Source of the DNA: Melanocharis versteri
Lineage: Eukaryota > Chordata > Aves > Passeriformes > Melanocharitidae
Length of the DNA stretch: 64,000 bases
Assembly (NCBI GenBank): GCA_013397845.1
Contig: VZTG01006051.1
Coordinates: forward strand, 61,996-125,995
Direction of reading: 5' to 3'
The notes under the pieces are model-generated. The model saw only the letters and a list, made by a program, of their open reading frames with translations. It made no database searches and had not been told where the DNA came from. This document shows, piece by piece, positions 26,141 through 39,600 of the stretch. Positions within the stretch are counted from its first letter, which is position 1; every line of letters begins with the position of its first letter. The position numbers and the translations under genes were made by a program.

Positions 26141-29100
26141 TATCCTGGATGTGATATCACAAGATGCAGGAGCAGCGTTTGCTTGAGCCCTTCACGGGAC
26201 ATGTTCCCCTTCTGTACCTGCAGTCAGGTGCAAACCAGCCCGTTCAGATGGATTTCTTGCAAAGAGCTTGTGAATCACTGTATCAAATACAGTCTGGAAA
26301 GCCCCAGACTTCTCTTTTCATCACAATCCAAGAGCTTCCGCTGGATAAAATTGGTCCCTGGGCAGAACAGCTCCCCGGGGTGGGATGCTGCACTGCTCAG
26401 GTTCGAGATGCTGATGCTGACGATGGGGCTGACCTGCCCTACTTGCAGAAGCTGCCGTGGCAGCTCCTGCGCTCGGCTGCAGGGAGGAATGCCTGGAAAA
26501 AGGGACTTCAGTGAGATGAAAAAAGCGCCGTGAGATCAGCCTTTGCGCAGAACAGGGCGTCGCTGCCGGCAGCCAGAGGATGGGTTAGAGAAGGAGAGCT
26601 GAGGAAAGGTTTTGTGCCAAAATTATTTTGGTGTTCAGAGAAGAGCTAAAAAGAGAGCAGGGAGGAGCGTCGGGCTCCTGCCTCACCTGCCCTCGCTGCC
26701 GGGAGGGGCGGCAGCCAGGAACCTGTGTTCAACTCCCGGTGTGCTGTGCCTCCCTGCCCCCTTCCCAAGGGTCCCTGCTCTCGCTGGAATGTAATTAGCT
26801 CCTAGCCAAAGAGGATTAGCCGGGCTAAGAGAGCCTCCAGCTCAGCACTGGCCTGGGGTGGAAATCCCAGCCCCGATCTGGCGTCTGGGGCCATTCCCCC
26901 CTCCTTCCAGGCAGAAAAGCAGGATATATGAGCCTTAAGAAGAACCTGCCTCCTGCCCTCTGGAGCGCAGGTGTCCGTGCTGGGCGTCCAGCAGCTCTCC
27001 ATCTCGGAGAGCCCTATGTCCTTCCTCCATGGAATGATCAGAAATGCTTCCCAAAGAGCCAGCCTGCGTAGGGTGACAGGGAGGGTGGGTGACAAGCAGG
27101 GACGGGGGCTTAAAGTTTTCAGGCATCATTTTTCCGTAGGAATCTAGGTCCTGTTATTGTCCTGTTGTTCCTACCAGGCTCAAAGGGCAGGAGGGACACG
27201 CTCTGCAGCTCCTGATGGAGCAGAGTGCAGCTGTTGTCAGTCACCCTTTAGAGGCTGTTTTCCCTGAAGTCGGGTGTCCTGCAATGACAGCTTGGCAGTG
27301 TCCCTGGAGCTCAGATGGCCGCTAGGATGGCCCAATCCACTTTCCAGGGACGAGGGAAAGAGCTAAGTGCCACTCTTGAAAGGTGGCCGGGAGATTGGAC
27401 CCTGGAGTTTTCTTCAGGAGAAAGAGGTAGCCAGAGATGCAGACCACAGGGTGCAGCAATTGCTGCATTTCGCCTATATTTTTGTGCAGAAATCATGGTT
27501 TTAAACAATACCGCAGCCCTGAGGGTATGAATATTTGGGTCAGTCATAAACTTAAACTGAGAGCTCTGCATAGTAGGGCAGCACGAGAGAGGAAGGCGGT
27601 TTCGCTGGCCTGAGCCCTCAAATCTTGTTAAGGGCTGGTAATTAACAGCTCGCTGTGACTCAGGAGTTTTCTGTGCTGCTGAACCTGCTGTAATTAAGCT
27701 GGTTCCTGCTGCTGGGCTCGGCAGCACTGGACTCCCCAACAGCTCCTCCTGCAGACACGGGGCTGGAGTGGGGCTGGGGTCATTGTAACCTCGCAGACAA
27801 GTCTGCATTAAGAGTGGGGTCCCACCTGATGGGTGATGTGCAGCATCTGTGGGTGGTCCACTCCTGAAATCCCTGTTTCTGTGCCAAACCCCACTGCTGG
27901 ATTTTCTGCAGAGCCCCATTAGATGTTAGCGCCGTGTCTGCTGCTGGCTCTTGTCTTCTGCTGGTTGTGTTTTTGGAGCTTCTGGGACTGCTCCACACAC
28001 TGGGGTTTGCCTTGCTGAGCCTGCTCTCAGCTTCTGGCCACTTTAAAATTATCTTAAGAATTGCTGCTCCTTTCTTTAATCAGTAAAAAAGCCCAGAGCT
28101 CCAGGTTCCTTTCTTCTTTTAGCTGCAATTATATTATTAAGGGGAAAATATCAGCTGTATGTGGACCCTGCTGATTGATACTTTGGAGGCAACTGCTGCC
28201 CACACCACAGATTGTTTTCAATGGTTCATAAAACCAAACTATATTTTCAGAGGGGTGGCAGTGACTGAGCAAAGTAGGGGAGTTCTGCCTGCTAAATGAA
28301 GATATATTTGAAGTGAATGATGCTTCCCTGATGCCAGGCTGGTTTTTCAGAGCACATTTGCTGTGCCCTAGGACTTGGAGCTGCTGCCTGTTGTATTGCT
28401 GTGCTCCTGGGCTAGCAAGCTGCTAGGGCCAGCAGTGCCAAGGTGTTTCCAGAGCTATCTTGCCGGGAAGTGAGTGGACATGTCAGGATCAAAGCCTGAG
28501 TGCTCATTGTGGCTCAGGCAGTCAAAAGATTTGGGCTTGCAACAGGGAGCCCTTCGGCTTTGGGGAGGTCAGTATTGCTTCTGGGCCAGCCCATGGTGCT
28601 GGAGGTGAGGTGGGCAGCAGGACAGACGTGATACCTGAGTCTGCACTGCAGATGTCCTTCTCAATAGTCTGTAAGAGCTCTTGGAGACGCCACCTTGCTG
28701 CGGGTTCTGCTTTAATTGATGGTGAAACTTCATCTGTGTGGTATTGATCGTGGTGTTTCCTAGAAAGTGACAAGGAAAAATTGGGGGAAATGCTTTTTGC
28801 CCGATGAATAGATCTTCATGGCAGCTCTTCTCCCCTGCTAAGCGTTTCCCAGCAAATGCTTGTTTTGGTAGGTGTTGCAGATCTGCTTCTCAGGGATGAT
28901 GGTATTCTGTCTGTGAAACTTCCATGGCACGGACTCATCCTTCAGAAAGTCACTCAAGCCATCCTCGAGCAGACAGACAGGGACAGTGACCTTGCAGCAG
29001 GGACATGGACACAGACGTACGAGGCCGTCACTGCAAGGGCATTGGATATTCTCACCAGTTGGGTGCCATGAATATTAAAATTCACCAACATGGGAAGGGC

Positions 29101-30610
29101 CTGAGTAACTTTCCATCACCCGGCTGAGGTTTCACAGTTTGGAACAGCTCTGGGAAAGGCTGAGAGAAGATCAATAACTGCCCTAATGCACCTTGTTAGG
29201 GACTTTCTTGACCTTGAGAAGCTTTGAAAAGAGTTACTGTTGTGCACATGAAAGGTTGAAGGCAGCAAAAATAGGCAAAGTGGAAGCACAGAGAGGAAGC
29301 AGGACAAGCTAAAGCTGTCGTAGTGTTTTATAGATATCAGAAAGGGTTTCAGATATATATGTACTGGAGAGCAAAAAAAACCCAGCTCATTCACAAAATT
29401 CAGGTCACCTGCTTCTAGCCCAGGGTTTTCTTTCTGCCTTTGCTGTTCAAGTCAGACCCAGCAGCCCTGGAGCTCTGTGCCTCGAGGAGCCCTGTGCCTC
29501 TCAGCTGCTTTGGGCAGTATCACTGATGTCCACTGCAACCAGACATGTCCAGAGATGTCCTCTTAGCTCCTCAGGTGAGCCCCCCTCACAGGCAGCTGGT
29601 GCAGACCTCAGTGGACACCTCACTCGGGCACACAGCTGGCATGGGGGAAAAGTGAGGGGGTTCCAGTGTCATCCTCCTAAAGCTGTGCCAGGTGCAGCAA
29701 AGAGCAGGAGATGATGGAGGAAGGCAGGGGAAGAGGAGGACAATGGTACAGAGGAGGCATGGAGCTCTCAGGGGCATGGGGACAGTCTGGGCACTCCTTC
29801 CTGCTCCTGCTGTGCCTTGCGTTGAACAATGAGTGTCTGAAGAAGCTTGGAGTCAGTCCCAGTGCAGGGACTGGTACCCAACATCAGCAGGTTATTGCCA
29901 TCTCTACCCTGGGAGAGAAAGTGTTTGGATCAGAGGGGTCTGGATCACACTTGGATTGTGTTTGGGATGGTCAGCTTTATGAGGTGGCTCCTTGGGGTCT
30001 GGTAGGACATGGCAGCACTGACCCCTGAGTCCAGGCTGCTTGGTGGAGTGTGTGGGCTCCTGTGTCCTAGACCTGTCCCTTGCCCACAGCAGGAGCTGCT
30101 GGTGGAGGTGGTGGTAGACATTGCTCTTACAAAGGCGAAAGGTGTGTTTGGGGGGTTGGGTTGGAGGGAACCTTCGGAGCAGCGTGCTCTGAGGAGCACT
30201 GTGGGGGCTGGTCCCTGAGCAGGTACCAGCAGCAGAGGATGAGGATGGTGGGACCACCTAAATCAGAGTCTTGGTCTGAAGCTGTGATGGGCAGACAGAA
30301 ACAGCTCTTTTAGTGGGAGATGGCGAGAGGGTTTGGCTGTTCAGCTCCTATTTCCACCCCTGGGAGCAGGCACAGCTTATCCTGATGTGCTCACAGACCA
30401 TTATACAACCTGGATCTTTCTTCTTTCTATTTTTTTAATAACATGCCATGTTAGTGCTTTATTTGGGAACATGTTGGGACACTTAATCGAGCGTTTAATT
30501 GGCTTTGTAACAGTGGATTTCTGAGTGGGCTGAGGAGGAGGCAGCCTTAGGACTGGGCTGCAGTGGAGAGGCTCAATTTTCCAGCTGCGATGGGAGCATC
30601 TCAGACTGAG

Positions 30611-30745
30611 TTTGCTGGTGTTGATCCACTTACCGAAGCATCATCATTTTTCCTGTTGAGCCCAGGGGCATTTTGCAGTTGTATCCTACAGACTTCAGGA
30701 CCTGTAAAGGTCCATGGAACAAAATGAGAGTGAGGAGAGGGGCTG
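30611..30745 (+). repeat. Local duplication, unit A copy 1
   Basis: A 135-bp unique segment (TTTGCTGG ... GAGAGGGGCTG) that recurs at 31461-31595 with about seven mismatches. It has no recognisable coding content. The second copy is 850 bp downstream. Confidence 0.9.
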
Positions 30746-31360
30746 CCAACGGTGGAGCAAGTGGTCATGCTGGGAAAGAATCCAGCGGGAATGCTGATGA
30801 TGGGATGCAATTGTTGGGGATGGGTTTTGCTAGCTCAGGCCAGGCTCTTATGTTGATTCCCTTCTTGCCACATCCAAACTGTGCTGGTAAAGCCCATGGG
30901 CAGGACAAGTCCACGTGGGCAGCACAGCTTGGGCACTGGGACATTGGTGCTGTGCTGCTGAAGGAAGCCCATGCCTTTATCACAGTGTGTGCTGTTGAAG
31001 GCTGTGTCCTTCTGCAAGGACAAGCAGGACCTGAAAGACAGTTTGGGGTATCGAAACTCAACCAATGCAGGGATTTACCCTGGTTTGATAGTGTTCCACG
31101 TACCGTGTAGTTCAGGATTCAGCCCTTGCTGTGTGCTGGGATGCCCTGTTTTCCTGGCTACACATGTGCTGGGGCGAGCCATGCGAGGCAAGGACTAAGA
31201 TCCCATCTCCCAAGGAGTACCTTGGGTGTTTGAGAAAACGTTGCTGAGCAAGGGAAGAAATGACATTTATTTCTACAGAAAGAACTGGCATTATTGGTGT
31301 GGTTAAAAATTACTGCTCAGGAGGTGGCCAGATGGGTGTTCCTGTTCTTCCTCCATTAAA

Positions 31361-31462
31361 TCACAGGATCACAGAATGGTTTGGGTGGGAAGGGATCTTA
31401 AAGCCCATCTGGTTCCAATCCCCCTACCATGGGCAGGGATGATCAGGTTCCTGGTGGGGCTT
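31361..31462 (-). mobile_element. CR1 3' fragment, original copy of unit B
   Basis: TCACAGGATCACAGAATGG, GTTTGGGTGGGAAGGGATC and CCCTACCATGGGCAGGGATG mark a CR1 3' end on the minus strand. From 31387 onward it is repeated, with only a mismatch or two, at 31595-31670. Confidence 0.8.
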
Positions 31463-31595
31463 TGCTGGACCTGATCCACTTACCAAAGCGCCATCATTTT
31501 TCCTGTTGAGCCCAGGGGCATTTTGCAGTTGTATCCTACAGACTTGAGGACCTGTAAAGGTCCATGGAACAAAATGAGAGTGAGGAGAGGGGCTG
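31461..31595 (+). repeat. Local duplication, unit A copy 2
   Basis: About 95% identical by eye to 30611-30745 over the same 135-bp length. It sits exactly between the two copies of the CR1-derived unit B, so that B-A'-B' forms a 208-bp spaced tandem arrangement. Confidence 0.9.
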
Positions 31596-31670
31596 GGAAG
31601 GGATCTTAAAGCCCATCTGGTTCCAATCCCCCTACCATGGGCAGGAATGATCAGGTTCCTGGTGGGGCTA
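31595..31670 (-). repeat. Second copy of CR1-derived unit B
   Basis: GGGAAGGGATCTTAAAGCCC through GATCAGGTTCCTGGTGGGGC repeats 31387-31462 at an offset of 208 bp. It lacks the CR1 terminus itself, so it arose by local duplication, not by a second retrotransposition. Confidence 0.9.
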
Positions 31671-33500
31671 TGCTTGGTCCCTGGTAGGGACCTGTCCCAT
31701 CAGGTAGCACTGCCAGGAGATGTGGGATGGGGAACTGGGCCCTCACCATCATCCCTCTCCTCGAGTCTCCCTGCTTTGCAGCATAAACTCTGTTCTCCCG
31801 TGAAACAAAACCTTCCTCTGTGGTGGAGAGGGAGGTCTTGTATAATTAATGTTGCCAGGGGAATCGGGGTTCTGCAGTGCTGCAGTGCCCAGAGCTCACC
31901 CGCGCTCCAGTGCAGCGTTCCCTGCACACAGCCCTGCTCTGCTGGGCAGCAAGCACTGCGAGCCAGGGCACTTCAGCCTCTTGTTTCAGAGCACAAAACC
32001 TCACAGCATGTGAAAAGGCAGAAAGCTGAATGGACCAGGGAGGTGCACTAAGGAGCTGCTCCTTCCTCCTCCTCCTGGCCTGGTTACTGGGCTGATGAGC
32101 TGGGGAAGGTGGATAGCACCAGCCTGAAGCAAAAATAAACACCAAAGTGAAATAGAAAATGAAAGCAGGCTCATTCTTTGAAGCACACCGAGGCTCTGAG
32201 CCTGGGAAGGTCTCTGAATGGATATTTTGAGCAAGGTTTCATTCTTACATTACCCAGGCTGGTTTTCAGTCACAGTGGTAGAGCTATTAGTGTGGCCTGT
32301 GGCCACCTCACAGCCACCTTTCCAATGATTTTTCTGTCACAGGGGTCAGGGATTGAGTGGAAACTCTGATTGAATGCCTTTTTGGTTGACATTTGCTGTG
32401 TAAGTTGAGAGGAAAATGTTTCACAGGGACAGTTTGTCTTCTGGAGGTATGAGACCCTTGCAGAAGGTGGGTCCCCATGTGGCACCCCGGGGCAGGTGCT
32501 GGGTGGCAAAGCCCCAGGTGCTAGTAATGGGTTTATTTTTATTGTTTATTTATCCTAATTTTCTATTCTCCTAGAGGAAATTCTTGCATGGTTTCTGAGG
32601 ACCCACATCTTGGCATGAGGAGGAGTTGGGTACCAAACCTTTACAGGCCCTTTGACCCCCTCCAGGGGGTTCATCTGCCTCTTACCTGCTTAAAAGCCTT
32701 GTCACAGGACCTTGTGAACCCTGGCTTCCTCCATCTGCATTTTCTCCACAGAGCAGAAGAGGGAATGACATGTCCCTCCATTTTCCACTCCCTGTTCATT
32801 TCCCAGCCCTCAGTCAACCCATTCAGCACAGATCATCACTCCTGCGCCTGTCATTTCATCTGAAACAGCTTCGTTTTCCTACATGTCCCCATTTTTTTGT
32901 GCCTAGGAGCAGCTGCTCCACTGGGCAGACAGAAGCTATGCTGCAGCTTCCTTGGTGCTGGGACAGGATTCCTTAAAAACACCGATGCTTCCATAGTGTC
33001 TTTCTTCACATAAGGCTCTAAACTAGCTCCTTTCCAATGAGTGGGAGCGTGGGAGGGATTAGCCAGGAGGTGCCATTATTAACGTAAGTGATTGTAATTG
33101 TAAGCCAGGGCATTAACAGAGATGCTTATGCTTGATCCAGCAACGACTGCACTCCTTTCCTTCTTCGATGTTTATCCCTTTCCTGCTCCTGTGAGCAAGT
33201 GGAAAGGCTTTTCCAGAGCTTGGGCTTCCGCTTTTCCTTCCTTCGTGTGTTCACCCTGCAATATTTAGAAAGCATAGGCAATATTTAGAAGCCACCAGGG
33301 GATAAAATGCTCCATCAAATGTGTGATCATTCCCTGAGAAAATGGGGAGTTTTTAGGAAATGTCCCTTGAGAAGCTGACAAAGCTGAGGAGGGTGCCAGA
33401 GGCTGGGCCAGCGGGGGCTCTGGTGTCTCCAGGGGCTTCCCTGCTTCCTAAGGACATTGATTGCTCCCGTACAAACTGAATTTCTCTCTGCTTTGAGGAT

Positions 33501-33685
33501 GGTGAGGCCCTGGCACAGGTTGTCCAGAGAAGCTTAGTTACCTTATCCCTGGAAGTGCTCAAGACAGGTTGGATGGGACATGGAGTAACCTGGTCTAGTG
33601 GAAGGTGTCCCTGCCCATGGCAGGGGGTTGGAACTAATAATCTTGAAGGTCTCTTCCAACCCAAATTATTCTAGGATTCCATGAT
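33501..33685 (+). mobile_element. CR1 LINE 3' fragment (+ strand)
   Basis: CTGGAAGTGCTCAAGACAGG, GGATGGGACATGGAGTAACC, GTGGAAGGTGTCCCTGCCC and the ending CTTCCAACCCAAATTATTCT, AGGATTCCATGAT are CR1 sense-strand blocks with degraded terminal repeats. About 185 bp. Confidence 0.9.
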
Positions 33686-36600
33686 CTCCCAGAGGGAATG
33701 CCAGTGTCTGCTTGGGACTGATCCCCTCCAGCATTGGGGCTGATGATAGGGGGTTTCACCTGCAAGAGGCTGCTCTGCCACCCAATTAATTTTAATTTAA
33801 AATCCCCCGAATTTTAAAGTCAATCCTGGCCAGGCATAAGAAAATGGATAAGAAATGGGGCACAAAATAAGTTTAAAAAAAAGAGGGAGCGTAGCCGTGG
33901 CTTTGCCATATCCTCAGGAAAGTGAGCAGGAACTCATGTGCCTGCCCTCTGGCAAAAGGACATCCAAAATTATTTATTACTTTGTACTTTGCCAAGAGTT
34001 TCTAAATATGTTGCTTGAAATGGCACCTAGAGAAGTGAGATCTTCTAGGCAGTACACAAAATGAGCTGTTATAAGTAAGCAGCCCATTAACAGGAATGCT
34101 GGCACCTTCTCTTTGAAAAAAAAATCTTCCTTTTGGGTTGTTAAATTGTTGTTTGCAAACTGAATGGTGGTTGGTTTGTAGTCCTGATGCAGTCACAGCC
34201 AAACACAGGTGTGCTGAGAGCAGCGGGGAGCTGGAATTTCCAGTGAGGGCAATGCCAGGAATCCAGGAATTAAATGTGCCCCCAGCCTGAGAATAGCAGC
34301 TTGATAAGCTCAGCCAGGGGAGCCTCCTGCACCTACAGAAGGGAATATCAAACTTTTTCTTAAAAATTGCTTCAATTCTTTGTGTGGCAGAATGGAATTT
34401 GCTGGGGTGGGGGTGGGCAGAGGTGTAGCCCAGTGCTGGACTTGCTGCCCAGCTGAAATGCATTTCCCTTCTGAGGCTGTTCCTAGAGCTGATTTTAAAG
34501 CTCTTTAGGAGCTCCTGGAAACGATTCCCCAACAAAGCAAATCGTTTCAGCTAATTAAGAACCTGATGAGAAAGCCCCAGGTAATACTTTGCAACTTAAA
34601 CAACTTTCTGGGGTGTTTGGAAGAGAAACAATTTGAAAGGTGCAGCTGCTATAGTTATATTTTGTGTATTGGCAGGCTAAGTGGAGGCACAGGGATCTGG
34701 GGGACACGGCTGTGGTTACTGCTGTGCTTTATCCTGCTGGTCACGGTGGACGTGGAACCAGGTGAAGGGGGCAGGAGGAAGCTGGGATGTCACGGCTCTT
34801 GTCCCGTGTGGATGGTGTCTCTGAGCATCCCGGCAGCCGCGCTGGTGGGGTTCAGCCTCTGGGGCGTGGGGAGGCTGTGCCGGCAGGTGGCACCGGGTGG
34901 GTGTGAGTGAAACATCTTCCCCAGCATACCCTGCAGTCCAAGCTCAGCGCTGGACTGGTCCCTGTGCGCTGCTGTCGTGGTCCCCAGCTCTGCAGAGGCT
35001 CAGAGAGGCGGAAAAAGCAGGGTGCTCTGCAGAGCTTCCCCTGTGTTTCAGGCAGGGAAGATCCAGCCCTGAGAGATATTCAGGCTCAGCCACGCAGAAA
35101 TCCATGGTGACGCTGGGGAAGGGAACAGTCCCAGCTTCCCCCAGCCCCACGGGCAGGAGCCGGTGGAGCCCAAGCACCCTCTCACAAGGGCTGGAAGCGT
35201 CTGCAAGGGCTCTGCCTCCTTTGCTGAGGATTATTTCAGTTCTGTTTCTGCCTCACTGAGGCCATGCTGAGCCAGCGCCAGCTGTCCCTGTCTGTGCCAA
35301 GCAGTATTTGGGAACCAGGGCAGGCTTTTCCCTGCCTCTCCTCTCCATGGCTATAGTCCCCCCACCAGCGAACCCTTGAGCTGCCTCAAAGCTCATTCTG
35401 GCTACAGCCACCAAAATGCACCAGACCCCCTCAGCAGAGCATGGGGCTTTATTTCCAAAGTGTTCTCTTCACTGCTGCTTTGCCTCCTCATCTTCCCACT
35501 GCCATCTGCTCTGCCTGCTAAAATAAGGCAGCGTGCTGCGGGTGAGCAGTGCTGTGCTCAGAGAGCCTCTGCTCTGCCCAGGCTGCTCGGCACAGGGACC
35601 CTCTGCTGGGCATGCCGTGGCCTCTGGGAATGGGAGGGGAGAGTTTGTCTACCCCTCTCCCCGCCCCAGTTTCAGGTTTATGTCTCCCAGGTTGATGGAG
35701 AGAGTGGTATGCAGCCAGGGTGATGCCTTGCAAGGGATTTGGCTTCTCATCCTGGAGATGCTCATCTCCCACCTGGGGCAGATGGTGACTTGCTGAGACT
35801 GGATGCCCAAATTTTAGATAGTTTAAGTGAAATAAACCCTACATTAGGAGAACAGCCCAAGTCCTTCATGCTGCTCTCATCCCTTGATGCCCTCTCCCAT
35901 GCTTTCCTTGTGAAGGAGTTACTGTAAGGAAATAGATATAGGACCACCTCCACCACCCTTCTCCCTGGAATGATGGAAAGTCTCGAAGGCAGATTTTCTG
36001 GGGGCCTTTTTGCACCAAAAAAGTGAATACCCAGGACAGGGTGGGATGGGAATCACTGTGTTCTGACACATGGCAGAGCACAGTCCTTCACCTTCTTGTG
36101 CATTTCTCACAACACAAAACCAAGAAGGAAGGCGAGGTTGGGAGGTGGGGAGAAGATGTTTTGCACAGTTAGCCCAGAGACCTCATTGCCATGGGATACT
36201 GGAAGAAAGAGTATAACAAAATGCTGGAACACAAAGGGAGGATTTGGGGCAGTTGGAGACACCTTTGGGAGCGATAAGAGAGCTTTCTTAATTTTAGACA
36301 TCTGTTTTGGGATCTTCAAATGGGATCACTGAATGCTTTGTATTGTCCCATGCCACAGCTAGCAGCCTTTGGCCATTATTTGTGCCATGACTGGGAGATA
36401 AGTCGCAGTCTCTGAACTCTGACATGAGGGGCTCTTTTAGGGCTTTTTTTTTGGTTAGGATATTTTAATTGTTTGGAGCTCAAAGAGCACCTGCTTCCCA
36501 AGCCTGTTGAAGCAGTAAGCATTGATTTCAGAGGGGTTTTGTTGACTCAGAGAACAAATATTCTCAAATTGTTTGGGAATAACCCCACTAAGAGTGGGTG

Positions 36601-39600
36601 TGGGTGTGAGGACAGGACCTGTGCTGTGGGTTTGCCCATGGCTCTGCAGGTGTGGGCTCTGTCCGAGCCAGGGCAGGGTCCAGGCTCTGGAGCTGGATCC
36701 TCAGGATGTGCATGGCTGAGTGCCAGCTCGGGTGAGGGAGCTGCGGCAGCAGATCCCACTGGCTGCTGGGAACAAACACCCGCACTCGGGTCTGCGAAGG
36801 AGCTGTGAAATTCCCCTCTTTACATAATTCCCTGATTTACTCGGAACTGTTAAGTATGACCAACAGTCATCTGTTTGCCGGGAGCAAATAGGACATGAGG
36901 AGAAGAGGAGCAAACTAGAGCTAGGCAGAAGTATTTTTAAAAAATCTGGGGTTTTTTTCAGGCTGGAAGTCAGGGGAGTGTTGCCAACCTTCAGAGGAGC
37001 AGGTTTCTGCGGTGGCCCCAAACTAGTCCTAAAGTGGAGCTTCTTAAATTACTTACAGGGTTTATGTGAGGTGGTTCTTCCTGTGGCTTCAGGAGCCACG
37101 AAGTCCCACAGGCATCTGTCTGTCTGCAGAAAGGGCAGCTGGGGAAGGAATGCCTTCACAGATCATATTAAATTGAGTAAACATGTGATTCAGATGATTT
37201 TCTGAATTTTTTTTTTAAAGCAACCATTTTATGTGGACTTCACCATTTCATTTCCTTTTGGCTTCTCAGCTTCATTCTTGCTGCATTTACCATTGAGATG
37301 GAAAAATCACAGCTCTTCCACCTCAGCAGTTGTAGCCAGTTCCTACCTCCTGGCTCCAGAGAGACTGGGCACTGCTGGTGGGAACATCCATCCAGGTCAG
37401 GATCACCATCAAGTCACCACATGCCAGCTGGGGAGCTATCAGCTATTCCTAGCAGAAGTTTAAGTTAAAATAAGGTGGTTTTCAAAAGAACCTTAAGTTT
37501 AAAATAAGTTCTGAAGATGATGAAAATTGCATTGGCCCCACCAAGACACGTTGTGCCTCTGTAGGCAGCTCATGATTCCTGACTCCATCAAAATGCCCAA
37601 AATGTGGGCTGTGAGGAGTCAGGAAACACTCGAGATGAGGACAGATGGTGAGGACGGGGGATGTGTTCCTGGGGAGGATGGCTGGGAACTGTACCCAAGC
37701 AGGTGGGAGACACTGGCCCTGCCACTCCAGCTCTGCCATGGGCAACAGGTGAGGGGATGGGAGAGGGTGTGCAAGGCATGAGTGTGGAAAGATGTTGCTG
37801 TGTGTAATTAGGGAAGTAAAATGGCTCATCCATCTCCGTTGTAACAATTCATGTTTCTAGAACGTTTCCCAGCCTTTTACTGTAATAGTTTATTGACCTG
37901 CACAGCAGCATGAAAGATTATGGGAGTTAATTTTTCAAGCTTATCACTTGATTTATTCCATAAAGGTAGTTCATTTAATTAAAATATTTCTGCTGCTGGA
38001 ATTAGGACTCACAGCCTTGAAGCCTGGAGCAGGGTGCGTGGGCTTTTTTGAAGCAGCAGTCATTTAATGTGGTCAAGCAGCACTGCCCACAGAAACCACT
38101 GCCCACAGCCTTCTAGAAACACATGCATTTCAGGGCGAAAATCATGGATGCAGATATCTCCTCCAGTGGTGCATCTACTCCCCCTGGAAGGACCATGGGA
38201 AGAGGGATTTGGTGGCTCTCAGCAGTACAGCCCTGAGTACCCTCAGCCACCTCCACGTGGGGGTTTCGGTCTCTGCCAACACAGGATTGTCTCTTGGGAT
38301 AATATAAAAAAATATAACTATTTTTAAAGCTTGGATAGCTTTATGTGCAGGTACTGCAGGACATTGGTTTGTGATGTCCTCAGCTTCCAAGCCATACCAC
38401 TGATGGCTCCCCAGCATGCTTTGAAAATGATCCCTTGTGATCATGAAAGAGGTTCAAATCCCATTTCCTGCTGCTGGACTGCTTTGGGGTGAGGGGACAG
38501 GGGACTGAGCAGCTTGTTGGGGGAGAAAGCTGAAGCTTTTCCAGAGATGCTGATTTTCTTCTGGTTTGGAAATGAGTGTCTGATAGACACTTGGGGCTCT
38601 CTGCAATTTAAAACAGAGCAATCAGACAGCTTGAATCTGCTTTTATCAGATGCAGCAAATTACTAGTTGTATGGCTGGATATTTTAGTCAACACTAGTGC
38701 CTATGAAAAAAGAAGGTTTTGGTTAAATAAGACTCCTCTGATAAACTTAGCTTTTCTTGGATTTTCTTCCATTCTGTTGGAAAAACACATAGAGTAGTGT
38801 ATTTGTTTTCTGCAGAGTTGGCCAGGTTTCCCTTAGCAGGCATTATTTTTGCTGCAAACTTTAAATCTTCTGCGTGTGGGTTCAAATGGCTCCTGAGGAG
38901 TCACAGTTACTGTGTCAAATGTGTGTGTGAAATAGCAGCCACGAGGAACACCTTGCACCTCCACCTCACCTGCTTCAACGAGAGTGGAGGTCCATGGGGA
39001 CTGGATACGGGCTCTGCTGGACCTGCTCCACATCTCCTGGGCGTTATTGTGGGGTTATTATCATGCAGCTGGTGTTCAGAGATGCTCCTGCTGCTGCTAA
39101 CCTTGGCTGAGAAATACATCCTGATAATGGGGGCTGTTAAAGATAAGGCTGGTTGGCAGGCTGATAAATCTCGTTAAGGAGTACCCGATCACAGAGTAAA
39201 TTACAATGCACAGCCAGATCGATTCAGACAAAAATGAACAATATATTACTTCTTTATCAGTTGGGGAGAGTAGGCTCCTGGCTCAGTGCTGGTGGGTTTG
39301 GGTGCTGGAGGGGGAGCTGATGGCACTGGAGCTTGCTGAGAAGATGCAGCTTCTCAGTGGGTGCATCCCTGGCAGTGCTGGAGCAGGAACCCAGCAGAGT
39401 CCTCAGGGAGGGTGCACTGGGAACAACTGGTCTGCGTGTGGGTGAGAAGGGACAGAGAGCCTGCACATGGTGGGGAACAAGAGCTGTGTTCCTCTCTTCT
39501 GCACGGTTAGATGATGGTCATCCCAGTCTGGTCTGCAGTGACTGTAAATGATCCAGACAGCTCTATAAACATCACATTGGGGCAAAATGGGAAAATTAGA

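Noticed and set aside
27311..27919. 202-codon minus-strand ORF in intron 3
   Set aside because: Low-information composition, no domain, overlapped by other open frames.
30150..30180. GGGTTGGGTTGGAGGGAACC resembling a CR1 terminus
   Set aside because: Too short and lacking adjacent CR1 sequence.
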